The translations under genes and the position numbers were made by a program. Positions 16,471 to 26,143 of a stretch of 64,000 nt of DNA are shown here, in pieces. Numbering within the stretch: position 1 is the first letter of the stretch; each line of letters begins with the position of its first letter. Source of the DNA: Fimenecus sp900545625 (GTDB lineage: Bacteria > Bacillota > Clostridia > Oscillospirales > Acutalibacteraceae); assembly GCA_963931525.1 (NCBI GenBank), contig OZ007023.1, positions 248,001 to 312,000 on the forward strand, in the 5' to 3' direction. The notes under the pieces were generated by a model that saw only the letters and a list, made by a program, of their open reading frames with translations, had not been told where the DNA came from and ran no database searches.

Positions 16471-17676
16471 TTGACAATTTTCCTCTTGATTCTGATCTAC
16501 ATCTTTTATATAGGTCTGGGGCTGCCGGACTCGTTGCTTGGCGCGGCGTGGCCGGCGATGTATGGAGAGCTCGGTGTGCCGGTCTCTTATGCAAGCCTCA
16601 TTTCCGCCATCATTTCGGGTGGGACGGTGCTCTCCAGCCTTGCGAGCGCAAAGGCGATCGCAAGATTCGGTACGGCAAAGGTCACGGCGTTTTCCACAAG
16701 CCTTGCCGCCGTCGGGCTTTTGGGCTTTTCCCTGTCGCAGAACTTCCTGTGGCTGTGCTTTTGCGCCGTTCCCTTAGGCATCGGCGCGGGGTCGATCGAC
16801 ACGGCGCTGAACAATTACGTCGCCGTGCGCTATAACGCCGGACAGATGAGCTTTTTGCACTGCTTTTACGGCATCGGCGTTACGGTGAGCCCATACCTCA
16901 TGTCGCTTGCCCTGTCGGACGAGCTGGACTGGCGCGGCGGCTACCGCACCGTGTTTTTTATCCAGCTCGGGATCGCCCTGCTGTCCTACGCGGCGCTCCC
17001 GCTTTGGAAAAAGGTGAAAGCTGCCGCGAAAGAGGAAGAGCCCATACAGGTCTTAACGATTCCGCAAATGCTCCGGCAGAAAAAGATCTGGGCGTCCTGC
17101 GGGGTGTATGTGGGCATCAGCGCGCTCGAATCCACCTGCCTGATCTGGGGCGGGACGTATTTGACGGAGGCGCTGGGGCTTTCCGCGGACGCGGCCGCCG
17201 CGCGGATCACCTTGTATTTTGTGGGGATGACCCTCGGCCGGTTCCTTTCGGGCGTTTCGGGGCTTTCCAAGGCGAAAATTTCCGGCTGGCGGATGATCGG
17301 ACTGAGCCAGTGCGTACTCCTGTTTGCGCTCTGCGTACTCCTGCTGCGCCCCGGTGTGACGGGCGCGGTATTTGCCCTGTTCTGCATCGGGCTCGGGAAC
17401 GGGCCGATCTTTCCGAGCATCACACATTTGACGCCGACGCTTTACGGACGGGAGGTTTCGCAATCCGTGATCGGCATCCAAATGGCGTTTTCCAATTTGA
17501 GCATCCTGTTGACACCTATTCTTTTCGGCGTCGTGTCGCGCGCCGCCGGCATACGGGTCTTCCCCGTCTTTCTTGCCTGCATGTTTGTGCTGCTGGTGGT
17601 TTGCACGGTGCTTTTATACTTTTACAGTGCAAAGCCGCGGGGAAGCAAACGCGCAAATCAAAAGGAAAACAGGTAA
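16471..17676 (+). CDS. MFS transporter
   Basis: The 401-residue protein has about twelve hydrophobic segments with the central cytoplasmic loop near residues 185-205 (KKVKAAAKEEEP). The end of the second segment region and the repeated half-structure fit the major facilitator superfamily; GIGAGSIDTALNNYVAVRY and FCIGLGNGPIFPSITHLTP resemble sugar or fucose-type permeases of clostridia. Read from TTG 16471, which has AAGGAG 9 bases upstream; an in-frame ATG 15 codons earlier lacks a site and adds a charged tail. Substrate unknown. Confidence 0.85.
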   Translation: MTIFLLILIYIFYIGLGLPDSLLGAAWPAMYGELGVPVSYASLISAIISGGTVLSSLASAKAIARFGTAKVTAFSTSLAAVGLLGFSLSQNFLWLCFCAVPLGIGAGSIDTALNNYVAVRYNAGQMSFLHCFYGIGVTVSPYLMSLALSDELDWRGGYRTVFFIQLGIALLSYAALPLWKKVKAAAKEEEPIQVLTIPQMLRQKKIWASCGVYVGISALESTCLIWGGTYLTEALGLSADAAAARITLYFVGMTLGRFLSGVSGLSKAKISGWRMIGLSQCVLLFALCVLLLRPGVTGAVFALFCIGLGNGPIFPSITHLTPTLYGREVSQSVIGIQMAFSNLSILLTPILFGVVSRAAGIRVFPVFLACMFVLLVVCTVLLYFYSAKPRGSKRANQKENR

Positions 17677-17796
17677 CGGATTTTCGGGAAATCCAGCTTT
17701 TGCGGACAATACCGAATGCCCTGCCGTCTTTCTGTTCAGTACATAGATTTCAGGGACGGCGCGCCGCGCACGCCCCTGCTGTAAGAGGACTTCCGT

Positions 17797-19602
17797 ATGA
17801 AATTCCCCGAGCTTCGACAACTCAAGGACAACACCGTCTACATGCTGCGCAACTGGTACCGCTGGCACCGCCGCAGTTTTCTGTATCTTGCGGCACGCAT
17901 CCCGGCGCTTGTCGCCGTGCCGATGCTCATGGCGTACGCGCCGAAGGTCATTATGGACTGCGTGACCGCGCACGCGCCCGTTTCCACGCTCGTGCTGCGC
18001 GTGGCGCTTTTGAGCGCGGGCATCGCGGCGGCAAGCTGGATCGCACCGTTCATGCAGCAAAAGCTCATCGGCAGCTCGCAGATCCTGCGCATGCGCTATG
18101 CGGTGCTTTCCTTCCGCAAGACCATGACCGCCGACTTTGTGGACGTGGAAAGCCTTGCGGGACGTGAGCGTTTAGAGCGCAGCCAGACCTTTGTCAACGG
18201 CAGCTACAGCGGCGCGCAGGATTTCTGCGAGGTCGTCTGTATGCTCGCGCAGAGCATATTCGGCATCATCTCCTCGGTTGCGCTGCTTTCACAGCTCCCC
18301 GTTTTGATGCTGCTTCTGATCGTTGCGGCATGCGCCTGCGAATTTTTGCTGTACCGTATCGAATACCGTGCCGACCGCAAAAGCCGCGACAAGCGAAACC
18401 AACTGCTTGTGAAATTCTCGTATTTTTACCGCACGAGCCACGAGTTTGCCGCAGGCAAGGACATCCGCCTATACGGGCTTGGGGACTGGTTCATCAAGAT
18501 CACCGCCGACGTTCTGCGCGCATACACGCGTGTGATCGGGCGGTATTTGGGCGTTTCGTTTTCCGTTTCCGCTTCGCGCGCGCTCGTTTCCGCCGCCCGC
18601 GACGGTATTGCCTATTTCTTTTTGATTTCTGCGGTACTTAACGGCAGTGCTTCCGTCTCGGATTTCATCTTCCTGTTCGGCATCGTCACGGGCTTTTCGG
18701 GTTATGTCACGATGCTCACAACGCAGTACAACCAGCTCATCCGCTGTTCCTTGGAATGTTCGAAATTCCGCGAATATGTGGAAAGCCCGGAACGCGGGCA
18801 GGTGTCGCTTCCCGCGCTGCCGAAAGCGGACGGCTATTCGGTGGAATTTCGCGACGTGCATTTCCGCTATCAGGATGCTGAAGAAGAGACCATCCGCGGG
18901 ATGTCCTTCTCGGTCAAGGCGGGTGAGAATATCGCCATCGTCGGCGAAAACGGCGCGGGCAAAACGACCGCCATCAAGCTGCTGTGCGCGCTGTATGCGC
19001 CCACTTCCGGCGAAGTGCTCGTGAGCGGCAAGCCGCTGTCAACGGTTTCGCAGAAAAGCTGCTTCGACCTGTATTCCGTCGTGTTTCAGGACTACCGTTT
19101 TCTGCCCGTGAGCATTGCCGAAAACGTCGCGCTTTGCGAAGAAGACAAGATTGACCGCGACAGGCTTTGGGACTGCCTTGCGAAAGCGGGTATCCGCGAA
19201 AAGATCGAAAGCCTGCCTGAACGCGAGAACAGCATGATGGACAAAAGCGTTTACAAAACGGCGGTGGATTTTTCGGGCGGCGAAAAGCAGAAGCTTCTGC
19301 TTGCCCGTGCCTTATATAAAGACGCGCCCATCCTCATTCTGGACGAGCCGACCGCCGCGCTTGACCCCATAGCGGAAAACGAGCTGTATTTGCAGTACAG
19401 TGCGCTTTCCGCACACAAGACCTCGTTTTTTATTTCGCACCGGCTTTCTTCCACACGGTTCTGCGATAAGATCCTGTTTTTGTCGGACGGCAAGATCGCG
19501 GAATTCGGCACGCACGAGGAGCTTATGCAGAAGCGCGGCAAATATTACCGCATGTATGAGCTGCAAAGCTATTATTACCGGGAGGAGGCGGACGCCATAT
19601 GA
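17797..19602 (+). CDS. ABC exporter half-transporter A (permease-ATPase)
   Basis: The 601-residue protein has a six-helix membrane domain (about 25-320) followed by an ATPase. Walker A is GENGAGKTT (about 383-391), the signature FSGGEKQ (about 491), Walker B ILILDEPTAALDP (about 512), and the switch His is in FFISHRLSS. All key residues are intact. The next gene overlaps by 4 bases and encodes a second half-transporter, so the pair probably forms a heterodimeric exporter of peptides, lipids or drugs. The gap 17677-17796 holds no gene. Confidence 0.93.
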   Translation: MKFPELRQLKDNTVYMLRNWYRWHRRSFLYLAARIPALVAVPMLMAYAPKVIMDCVTAHAPVSTLVLRVALLSAGIAAASWIAPFMQQKLIGSSQILRMRYAVLSFRKTMTADFVDVESLAGRERLERSQTFVNGSYSGAQDFCEVVCMLAQSIFGIISSVALLSQLPVLMLLLIVAACACEFLLYRIEYRADRKSRDKRNQLLVKFSYFYRTSHEFAAGKDIRLYGLGDWFIKITADVLRAYTRVIGRYLGVSFSVSASRALVSAARDGIAYFFLISAVLNGSASVSDFIFLFGIVTGFSGYVTMLTTQYNQLIRCSLECSKFREYVESPERGQVSLPALPKADGYSVEFRDVHFRYQDAEEETIRGMSFSVKAGENIAIVGENGAGKTTAIKLLCALYAPTSGEVLVSGKPLSTVSQKSCFDLYSVVFQDYRFLPVSIAENVALCEEDKIDRDRLWDCLAKAGIREKIESLPERENSMMDKSVYKTAVDFSGGEKQKLLLARALYKDAPILILDEPTAALDPIAENELYLQYSALSAHKTSFFISHRLSSTRFCDKILFLSDGKIAEFGTHEELMQKRGKYYRMYELQSYYYREEADAI

Positions 19603-21431
19603 CCCGTTACATACGCGCCTATCTGCGGGCGTTCCGGCAGACCGCGCAATTTGAGCCGCTGCTCATCCCCGTCGCCGTACTGTTAGCCCTTTGTATGGGC
19701 GTAAAGCCCTTTATCAACATTTATTTTTCGGCGCGCATCGTCGCCGAGCTTTCCGGCGCGCAGGCCGTGCGCACGCTCGTCACACTCGTAGCGGTGTGTT
19801 TGGGGCTTAACTTCCTGTTACAGCTCTTGACCGACTTTTTGACGCCGACGTTTTACATGCTGCGCAGCCGCCTGTATGAAAAAGAGCGCATGACCGTGGA
19901 GCACAAGCTGTTCCGGCTGGATTTCGCGAAGCTCGAGGACAGCTCGTTCCAGGAGCTTGTGCATCTGCATACGGAATCCATGGATAAGATCTTCTCGGCG
20001 TTCGTGCAGCTTTGCTGGATGTTCAAGGATTTCCTGACCGGTGTTGTGACACTGGTCTGCGCCGTTGCGCTGATCTTCCCGCTTTTGAAAATCGGCGTAA
20101 CGAAAACGGGCGAGGGGTTTTTGCACTCCCCGTGGTTTCTGGCGGTTTTGGGGGCAGGGATCGCCGTGGCGGTGGTCATTATCCTGCGTTTGAGCAGCCG
20201 CACGAGCCGCATCTGGTTTCAGTCCAACGAACGCTACGGCAAACTCAACCGCCTGTTCCGCCGCTACCGCGACCTGTTGGCGGACTACAACTCCGGCAAA
20301 GAGGTGCGTCTGTACAACGAGCGTCCGCTGATCGAAAAAGAGGCGACCGAGCAGCTTTTGACCAAAGGCGAAACGATTCTGCACGAGACCTCGCGGCAAT
20401 CCGCGGCGGCGAGTGCCTACATTGCCATCGTCGGGGCGCTGGTGGGCTTCGGCGTTTACACCTTCATCGGTGTGAAGGGCACGCTGGGGCTTTTCGACAT
20501 TGAGGCGCTGGTGCGCTACATCGGCGCGTTCATGCAGATGATCACGGGCATCACGTCCATCGCGACCACGCTCGGGCGGCACGCGGAAATTTTGCCGAAC
20601 CTCGAATACTTTTTCCGCATTGCCGACACAAAGACCGACATGACCTATGGCGACAAAGAAGTTGACCTGCAATCGGTCGAAATTGAATTCCGCAACGTCT
20701 GGTTCAAATACCCCTCGGCGGATGACTACACCCTAAAGGACATTTCCCTGAAGATCAAAAAGGGAGAACGGCTGGCGGTGGTCGGGCGCAACGGCTCGGG
20801 CAAGACGACGTTCATCAAGCTCCTGTGTAGGCTTTACGACCCCGATCGCGGCACAATATACGTCAACGGCGTGGATCTGCGAGAACTTTCAAGAGAGTGC
20901 TGCACAAAGCTGTTTTCGGTCGTTTTTCAGGACTTTAAGCTGTTCGCGCTGACCGTTTCGGAGAACCTGACCTGCGGGGAAAAGCCCGACGAAGCGCGGC
21001 TGCGCCAAAGCCTGACGCAGGCGGACGTATACGCGCGCATACAGCGTATGCAAAAGCAGGCAGACACGCCGCTTTACAAGGATTTAGACAAAGACGGCGT
21101 GGAAATTTCCGGCGGCGAAGCGCAAAAGCTCGCGCTTGCCCGTGCGCTTTACAAGGATGCGCCCATTGTGGTGCTCGACGAACCGACCGCCGCGCTCGAC
21201 CCCGTGGCGGAGCACAAGATCTACCAGCAGTTCAACGCCTTTGTCGAGGGAAAAACGGCGATCTACATTTCGCACCGCCTCTCCTCCTGCCGCTTCTGCG
21301 ACACCATTGCCGTGTTCCGCAAAGGCGCGCTTGTGCAGTGCGGCGCGCACGAACAGCTTGTGCATACAGAAGGCGAATACAAGCGCCTTTGGGACGCGCA
21401 GGCGGGGTATTATATAGACGATCGGTTTTAA
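19599..21431 (+). CDS. ABC exporter half-transporter B (permease-ATPase)
   Basis: The 610-residue partner of the preceding gene has the same layout: membrane domain about 20-330, Walker A GRNGSGKTT (about 396), signature ISGGEAQKLALARAL (about 504) and Walker B IVVLDEPTAALDP (about 523). The ATGA overlap with its partner indicates translational coupling. Both ATPase sites look catalytic, unlike heterodimers with one degenerate site. Substrate unknown; the M50 peptidase and MFS genes upstream may or may not be related. Confidence 0.93.
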   Translation: MTRYIRAYLRAFRQTAQFEPLLIPVAVLLALCMGVKPFINIYFSARIVAELSGAQAVRTLVTLVAVCLGLNFLLQLLTDFLTPTFYMLRSRLYEKERMTVEHKLFRLDFAKLEDSSFQELVHLHTESMDKIFSAFVQLCWMFKDFLTGVVTLVCAVALIFPLLKIGVTKTGEGFLHSPWFLAVLGAGIAVAVVIILRLSSRTSRIWFQSNERYGKLNRLFRRYRDLLADYNSGKEVRLYNERPLIEKEATEQLLTKGETILHETSRQSAAASAYIAIVGALVGFGVYTFIGVKGTLGLFDIEALVRYIGAFMQMITGITSIATTLGRHAEILPNLEYFFRIADTKTDMTYGDKEVDLQSVEIEFRNVWFKYPSADDYTLKDISLKIKKGERLAVVGRNGSGKTTFIKLLCRLYDPDRGTIYVNGVDLRELSRECCTKLFSVVFQDFKLFALTVSENLTCGEKPDEARLRQSLTQADVYARIQRMQKQADTPLYKDLDKDGVEISGGEAQKLALARALYKDAPIVVLDEPTAALDPVAEHKIYQQFNAFVEGKTAIYISHRLSSCRFCDTIAVFRKGALVQCGAHEQLVHTEGEYKRLWDAQAGYYIDDRF

Positions 21432-21448
21432 TCGGCAAATAAACTATA

Positions 21449-21489
21449 AAGCCCGCAGAAAACTTCGCTGTTTCTGCGGGCTTTGTTTT
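21449..21489 (+). terminator. Terminator of the ABC exporter operon
   Basis: AAAGCCCGCAGAAAC / GTTTCTGCGGGCTTT stem followed by GTTTTA. It touches the stop codon of the converging GNAT gene and may serve both. Confidence 0.9.
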
Positions 21490-22012
21490 ATGTGGAATTG
21501 GGTTTATATTTCGTGTTATAGTGCCTATAATACTTGAAATCAAATCGCTCATTTGTAGCATGCACCAAAAGGGAGCGTATATCGACAAATTGATAGCCGC
21601 ACCGTTCTAAAACATGCTGGGATTTGACATTATCTACAGCAACTGTCCCAATTAAATATGGAATATTATAATTTCGCAATGCCCATTCGGTTACTTCCTT
21701 CACTGCTTCTGAGGCAAATCCGTATCCCCGATATTCTGCTGATAAACAATAAAATATTTCCGGTTCGTGCAGATCGTCATGTTTTCCCGCGCCTACCGTG
21801 CCCATAAGTTTTCCGGTTGCCTTTTCAAAAACGCCAAAAGAGATCAACCCATTTATGATGTCCATGGCGGCATATTGTGAAATCAACCAATTCAAAAATC
21901 CTTTTCCGCTTCCAAAACAAGTCTTTTGAACATCGTTCAGCGTTCGTTCAAATTCCGGGTAATCCGCTTCACAAAGTTCCCGAATCATAAGTCGTTCTGT
22001 TATTATTTTCAT
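21488..22012 (-). CDS. GNAT acetyltransferase (RimJ/RimL-like)
   Basis: The 174-residue protein begins MKIITERLMIRELCEADYPEF and has the acetyl-CoA loop EYRGYGFASEAVKEVTEWAL and the family C-terminal NVKSQHVLERCGYQ. Such enzymes transfer acetyl groups to amines of proteins or small molecules; the N-terminal opening is typical of the RimJ/RimL group. The gene is more AT-rich than its neighbours, suggesting lateral origin. GGGGGA precedes the ATG by 4 bases, shorter than usual. The upstream gap to 22203 shows no gene. Confidence 0.88.
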   Translation of the reverse strand: MKIITERLMIRELCEADYPEFERTLNDVQKTCFGSGKGFLNWLISQYAAMDIINGLISFGVFEKATGKLMGTVGAGKHDDLHEPEIFYCLSAEYRGYGFASEAVKEVTEWALRNYNIPYLIGTVAVDNVKSQHVLERCGYQFVDIRSLLVHATNERFDFKYYRHYNTKYKPNST

Positions 22013-22203
22013 AATGTCCCCCTTTTTTAACGATAATATCGCTTGTCTTGCATTTTTTTGCAAGCAGGGAAACTGTCCGGGCAATTTCCGAAAGCAGAAA
22101 TGTGGCACTGCTGACGTTGGCATCCTATCGTATTCTGTACATAAAAACTCCCCTATTCGGCGTTTTCGAATGCACCGTCCCGTTTGGTCTGTGCGAAATT
22201 TCC

Positions 22204-23295
22204 CTAAAACGCGCAGATTTGGTTGAGGGGGAATTTGCCGTCGCTGTATTTCTGTGCGCCGGACTCGAAAATGCCCGTGACCGCGCCGTCTTTTACGTCT
22301 ATGCCCTCCAAAAGCGGGGGCAGGCGCAGGCTTTGTGTCTGTGTGTCCTTTGTAAGTGCGTAAACGGGCACTTCGCCGCCGGGCACGGTCAAATAATAGG
22401 CGGGTTCGCGCACGGTGACGTCTGTATAGTACAACAGATGCGAATCCGTGTTGCGCCCGTAGGAGGTGCTTAAAGCAAATCCGCCGTCCGCCGTCCGCGC
22501 CATACCCTGCACGAGGTTCGGTGTGGTGCAGGCAAACGCGGGAATGGGGATCATCCCGTTGCCCGCATCGAACGCGGCATTTAAGGCTTCGAGCGCGTAG
22601 GCGTTCAAGCGGGAAAAGTGGATCTCCGTCATGGACATCTGCATGTGGTGCGTTTCATCTGTGCCGTAGCGCGCGTCGGGGTAATAGGTGTAAAACTCCC
22701 CCGCATACAGATAGACCCCGTCACAGTGGATATACGAGCAGCGCACATCCGTGTCCACAAAGCTGTCCAGCACCAGCGTACCGCCGTCGGGGAGCGCTTC
22801 GATCGTTTCCAGCGAAAAACGGTAGATGCTGTTTCCGGAACAGAGGTACAAATATGCGCCGCCGTCCGCAAGCCCGCCCGCGTGGCCGGTGAAGTCCGTG
22901 CCGTCGGTGTTTTGCAGATGCAGCGTTTTGGTGCGCTGCCCGGTTTCTGCATCTATGAAGCTGAGGATCGAAGCCTTTTCATCGTGATAGTAGGAGATCA
23001 CATACATCCCCGCCGCCTCGCAGTAGCAGTAGCCCTGCGGGACGTAGCCGTTTTCGGTCTCGGGAATCGCGGCAAGCTCGGTATAGCCCGTGTAGTCGTT
23101 GTCGGTTTTTATGGCTCCTCGAACACCGCGTCCGATGTATTCCGTGACGTTCGCCAAAAACGCACGGTACCCCGTCACCGCGCGCGGGGTATTCACGCCG
23201 CCTGCAAAATAGCCCGCCACGCCCACAACGATCACGCACACGAGCACAACGGCGACCACTTTACCGATTTTCTTGCCGACGCCTTGTTTCTTCAT
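22204..23295 (-). CDS. Membrane-anchored propeller-like protein of unknown function
   Basis: The 363-residue protein has a basic start (MKKQGVGKKIGK), one membrane anchor (about 13-33) and an extracellular part with repeated strand-rich units such as GYVPQGYCYCEAAGMYVISYY, GGAYLYLCSGNSIYRFSL and ADGGFALSTSYGRN, suggesting a beta-propeller. No catalytic motif is recognised. It is downstream of the SCP2/transketolase operon but separated from it by a strong terminator, so it may be its own unit. AAAGGA lies 7 bases before ATG. Confidence 0.7.
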   Translation of the reverse strand: MKKQGVGKKIGKVVAVVLVCVIVVGVAGYFAGGVNTPRAVTGYRAFLANVTEYIGRGVRGAIKTDNDYTGYTELAAIPETENGYVPQGYCYCEAAGMYVISYYHDEKASILSFIDAETGQRTKTLHLQNTDGTDFTGHAGGLADGGAYLYLCSGNSIYRFSLETIEALPDGGTLVLDSFVDTDVRCSYIHCDGVYLYAGEFYTYYPDARYGTDETHHMQMSMTEIHFSRLNAYALEALNAAFDAGNGMIPIPAFACTTPNLVQGMARTADGGFALSTSYGRNTDSHLLYYTDVTVREPAYYLTVPGGEVPVYALTKDTQTQSLRLPPLLEGIDVKDGAVTGIFESGAQKYSDGKFPLNQICAF

Positions 23296-23311
23296 ATCCG
23301 TTCCTTTCCCA

Positions 23312-23351
23312 AAGAAAAAGGGCGCGCTGAAACTACAGTGCGCCCTTTTGT
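23312..23351 (-). terminator. Terminator ending the SCP2/transketolase operon
   Basis: On the minus strand AAAGGGCGCACTG / CAGCGCGCCCTTT (one mismatch) is followed by TTTCTTTG. It lies 8 bases past the stop of the last operon gene. Confidence 0.88.
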
Positions 23352-23358
23352 TTTGTGC

Positions 23359-24174
23359 TTATTTCGCCAGCGCGGCAACTTCAAGCATATACGTGCCGAT
23401 CTGCCCGCCGAATTCAGGCGCACCATCCATGATCAGGCGGCCTTTTTTGACGGCTTCCAGCATGTCATCGGTGCCAAGCAGAATGCCCAGCGCGCTGTCC
23501 AGGCTGTCAAAGCGCAGCGTAAAGAACGGCATGGCGCGCTTGTATTCGCCGCGGCCCGCTCTTGACTTGCCCGCCTTGATGCGCAGGTATGCAGACACCT
23601 GCGGATAGCCGTTGACCGCCCACGCGTAAACGCGGTCGGGACTTTTGGATGTCCAATCGTGGATGTCCTCATGCCCCATTTTGTTGAGCTGGCTGATGCC
23701 GGAGGACAGAAGATAGAAGAAGCATTTGACCATAAGCTCCTTGGTCGCTTCATCTTCGGGCGCTTTGGTCGCACCAAGCAGCGAGGACATTTTGAGAAGC
23801 GTCATCAAAAACGCCTTGAATGCCCCGAAATGCTTGACGACGCCGCGCATCTTCGGCAGTGTGGCGGGACTGATCTTGCCCTTGAAAAAGGCATTCATCG
23901 CCTCCACGCTCTTGAATTCCAGTTCCACATGCGGGCGGGGATCCACTTTATTGAGGTGCACAAGCCATTCATCGCTGTTGACCACAAAGTGCATGCCGAT
24001 CTTGCCGCCCTCCGCGTCCGGGTCAAGGGCGCTGACTTGAATCACGGCGTGGACCTTGGCAAATTGCTTTTTCAAGGACGGCACATCGGTGGCGATGACC
24101 TTGACCAGCGGCAGCGCGGCGTTGAAAAAGATCTTATTGGAATACAGTTCTTCTTTGGTATGCAAAACTTTCAC
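23359..24174 (-). CDS. SCP2-like protein B, last gene of the five-gene operon
   Basis: The 271-residue soluble protein appears to contain two SCP2-like (sterol-carrier-like) halves: PHVELEFKSVEAMNAFF near residues 81-97 and FTLRFDSLDSALGILLG plus a GRLIMDGAPEF strand near the end. Its layout parallels the first gene of the operon, so the two are paralogues. SCP2 folds bind lipids or hydrophobic acyl compounds, and in some enzymes act as accessory domains. GTG 24174 is only one base after AGGAG; TTG 24165 has better spacing and may be the true start. Function unknown. Confidence 0.65.
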   Translation of the reverse strand: MKVLHTKEELYSNKIFFNAALPLVKVIATDVPSLKKQFAKVHAVIQVSALDPDAEGGKIGMHFVVNSDEWLVHLNKVDPRPHVELEFKSVEAMNAFFKGKISPATLPKMRGVVKHFGAFKAFLMTLLKMSSLLGATKAPEDEATKELMVKCFFYLLSSGISQLNKMGHEDIHDWTSKSPDRVYAWAVNGYPQVSAYLRIKAGKSRAGRGEYKRAMPFFTLRFDSLDSALGILLGTDDMLEAVKKGRLIMDGAPEFGGQIGTYMLEVAALAK

Positions 24175-24201
24175 GCTCCTTTCGGTACTGCCGGGGGAAA
24201 A

Positions 24202-25212
24202 TCAGACCTCGTCGTCCCAGTTGTCGTCGAGCTCGAAGTCCTTATGCATGACCTCGCGCACGGCTTCGATGATGCCGTTGGCGTCGATGCCGACGATGGA
24301 CATGATATCCTCATGCAGCCCGATGGGCGCGAATTGGTCGGGATGGCCGAGCTTCTTGAACGCGCAGCCCTTGCCGGATTCCACGACGACCTCCGCGACT
24401 GCGGAACCAAGCCCGCCGAGCACACTGTGATCCTCGACCGTGATGATGCGGCGGGTATCCTGCACCGCCTTGAGGATGGCTTCCTTGTCGATGGGCTTGA
24501 TGGTGTGCATGTTGAGCACGCGCACCTTCAAGCCGTCGGCATTCTCCAGGAACTTTGCCGCTTCGCGCGCCTGGAACACGCACGAGCCGCAGGCGATGAC
24601 CGTGATATCGGTGCCGGGGTGCACCTCCACCGCCTTGCCGACCTCGAAGCCGTAATCCTCGTTATCGTACAGCACGCGGTCAAACCCGCGGTTGATGCGG
24701 ATGTAATAGGGACCGAAATTCTCATACGCCGCCTTGACCGCGTTTGCTGTCTCGTAGCCGTCCGCCGGGCAAATGACCGTCAGGTTCGGCATGGCGCGCG
24801 TCACTGCCAAATCAACAATGGCGTGGTGCGTGGAACCTGCCTGCCCAAACGACGTGCCCGCGTGGGTGGCGATGATCTTTGCATTGACGTTCTGATAGCA
24901 GATGTCGGTGTGCAGCTGGTCTGCCGCACGCAGCGACGCGAACACCGAGAAGGTGGAGGCGAAAGGCACAAGCCCCGCGCGCGCCATACCTGCCGCGACG
25001 CCCAGCATGTTCTGCTCGGCAATGCCGACGTTGAACACGCGCTCCGGGCAGGCGTTGGTAAAGTCCTGCAGCTTCGTCGAGGTGGCAAGGTCTGCCGTGA
25101 CCGCGACGATCTCCTTATGTTCTTTGGCAAGTTCCGCCAGCGTTTTGCCGTAGATTTCCGAGGTGGAAAGCTCGGGGGTCTCAATGACGTTATAAACAAA
25201 TCCTCCAGCCAT
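24202..25212 (-). CDS. Transketolase, C-terminal subunit
   Basis: The 336-residue protein carries the pyrimidine-binding and C-terminal domains of transketolase. It has VFNVGIAEQNMLGVAAGMA (the Glu that activates thiamine diphosphate), THAGTSFGQAGSTHHAIVDLAVTRAMP and VEDHSVLGGLGSAVAEV. Together with the N-terminal subunit encoded just upstream it should transfer two-carbon ketol units between sugars. The start codon overlaps the previous stop by one base (TAATG). Split transketolases in clostridia and archaea often serve special sugar pathways rather than the main pentose cycle. Confidence 0.93.
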   Translation of the reverse strand: MAGGFVYNVIETPELSTSEIYGKTLAELAKEHKEIVAVTADLATSTKLQDFTNACPERVFNVGIAEQNMLGVAAGMARAGLVPFASTFSVFASLRAADQLHTDICYQNVNAKIIATHAGTSFGQAGSTHHAIVDLAVTRAMPNLTVICPADGYETANAVKAAYENFGPYYIRINRGFDRVLYDNEDYGFEVGKAVEVHPGTDITVIACGSCVFQAREAAKFLENADGLKVRVLNMHTIKPIDKEAILKAVQDTRRIITVEDHSVLGGLGSAVAEVVVESGKGCAFKKLGHPDQFAPIGLHEDIMSIVGIDANGIIEAVREVMHKDFELDDNWDDEV

Positions 25213-26090
25213 TACGCAAACTCCTTTCCGCAGCGCGCAATGCGCTCGGCGCTGTATTCATCCAGATCCTTCGCGGCGGTTTTCGCCATTTCGTCGTCGA
25301 TCGCGCCGTAGTGCCATTTGTAGTTGCCCGCCGTCAGCTTGATGCCGACGCCCTTGACGGTATCCGCCACGATGACGCTCGGTTTTTCGGTGCAGGCGTG
25401 CGCCTCGTCGATGGCGCGGCACAGATCCACAATGTCGTTGCCGTTGCAGGTGATCGTGTTGAGCCCGAACGCCGTGAATTTATCGGCCAGCGGCTCGAGC
25501 TTCATCACGTCCTCGGTATCGCCGTCGATCATGCAGTGGTTGCGGTCGACGATGGTGATGCAGTTGGTGAGGTTGTAATGGCGGATGGTCATTAAGCCCT
25601 CCCAGTTGGAACCCTCATCCAGCTCGCCGTCGCCGGTGACAACATAAGTCGTGTAATCCTTGCCGAGGACCCGTGCGGCGATCGCCGTGCCTGCGGCGAT
25701 CGGGATGCCGTGGCCGAGCGACCCGGTGGACGCATCTACGCCGACGACCTTGTTGGAGTCGAGGTGAATGCCCATTTTGGAGTTCGTCAGGTTGAAGGTC
25801 TTAAGCTGCTCGGGATCGTTCCAGCCAAGGTCGCACAGCACGGGCGCATAAGCGATGCCCGCGTGGCCTTTGCTCAGAATGAAGCGGTCGCGGTCTTCCC
25901 ACTTCGGGTCTTCCAGCTTGATGTTTAAATAGCGGTGATACATGACGGTCAGAATGTCCATGACACTCATGCCGCCGCCGATGTGGCCGCTGCCCGCCCA
26001 AACCGTGGTCTGCAGGCAGAGGTGGCGCAGGTCGTTTGCCTTTTTCTCCAGCGCCAGCCACTCGTCCTTGGTCAAAGGTGCTCTTTGCAT
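25212..26090 (-). CDS. Transketolase, N-terminal subunit
   Basis: The 292-residue protein has the thiamine diphosphate/Mg motif GDGELDEGSNWEGLM, followed by NLTNCITIVDRNHCMIDG. The His-rich AGSGHIGGGMSVMDI and KGHAGIAYAPVL segments contact cofactor and substrate phosphates. It is coupled to the C-terminal subunit by a one-base overlap. GGGAGG lies 6 bases before ATG. The operon has no pentose-cycle partner, so the sugar substrates are not known; an aminotransferase lies directly upstream. Confidence 0.93.
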   Translation of the reverse strand: MQRAPLTKDEWLALEKKANDLRHLCLQTTVWAGSGHIGGGMSVMDILTVMYHRYLNIKLEDPKWEDRDRFILSKGHAGIAYAPVLCDLGWNDPEQLKTFNLTNSKMGIHLDSNKVVGVDASTGSLGHGIPIAAGTAIAARVLGKDYTTYVVTGDGELDEGSNWEGLMTIRHYNLTNCITIVDRNHCMIDGDTEDVMKLEPLADKFTAFGLNTITCNGNDIVDLCRAIDEAHACTEKPSVIVADTVKGVGIKLTAGNYKWHYGAIDDEMAKTAAKDLDEYSAERIARCGKEFA

Positions 26091-26143
26091 AGTTTTCCTC
26101 CCTTATATCACTGCGGCGTCCGCCGCAAATCGTTTCCGCTTTT

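Noticed and set aside
23659..25311. A 550-codon open frame on the plus strand
   Set aside because: Antisense to the transketolase and SCP2-B genes and without motifs.
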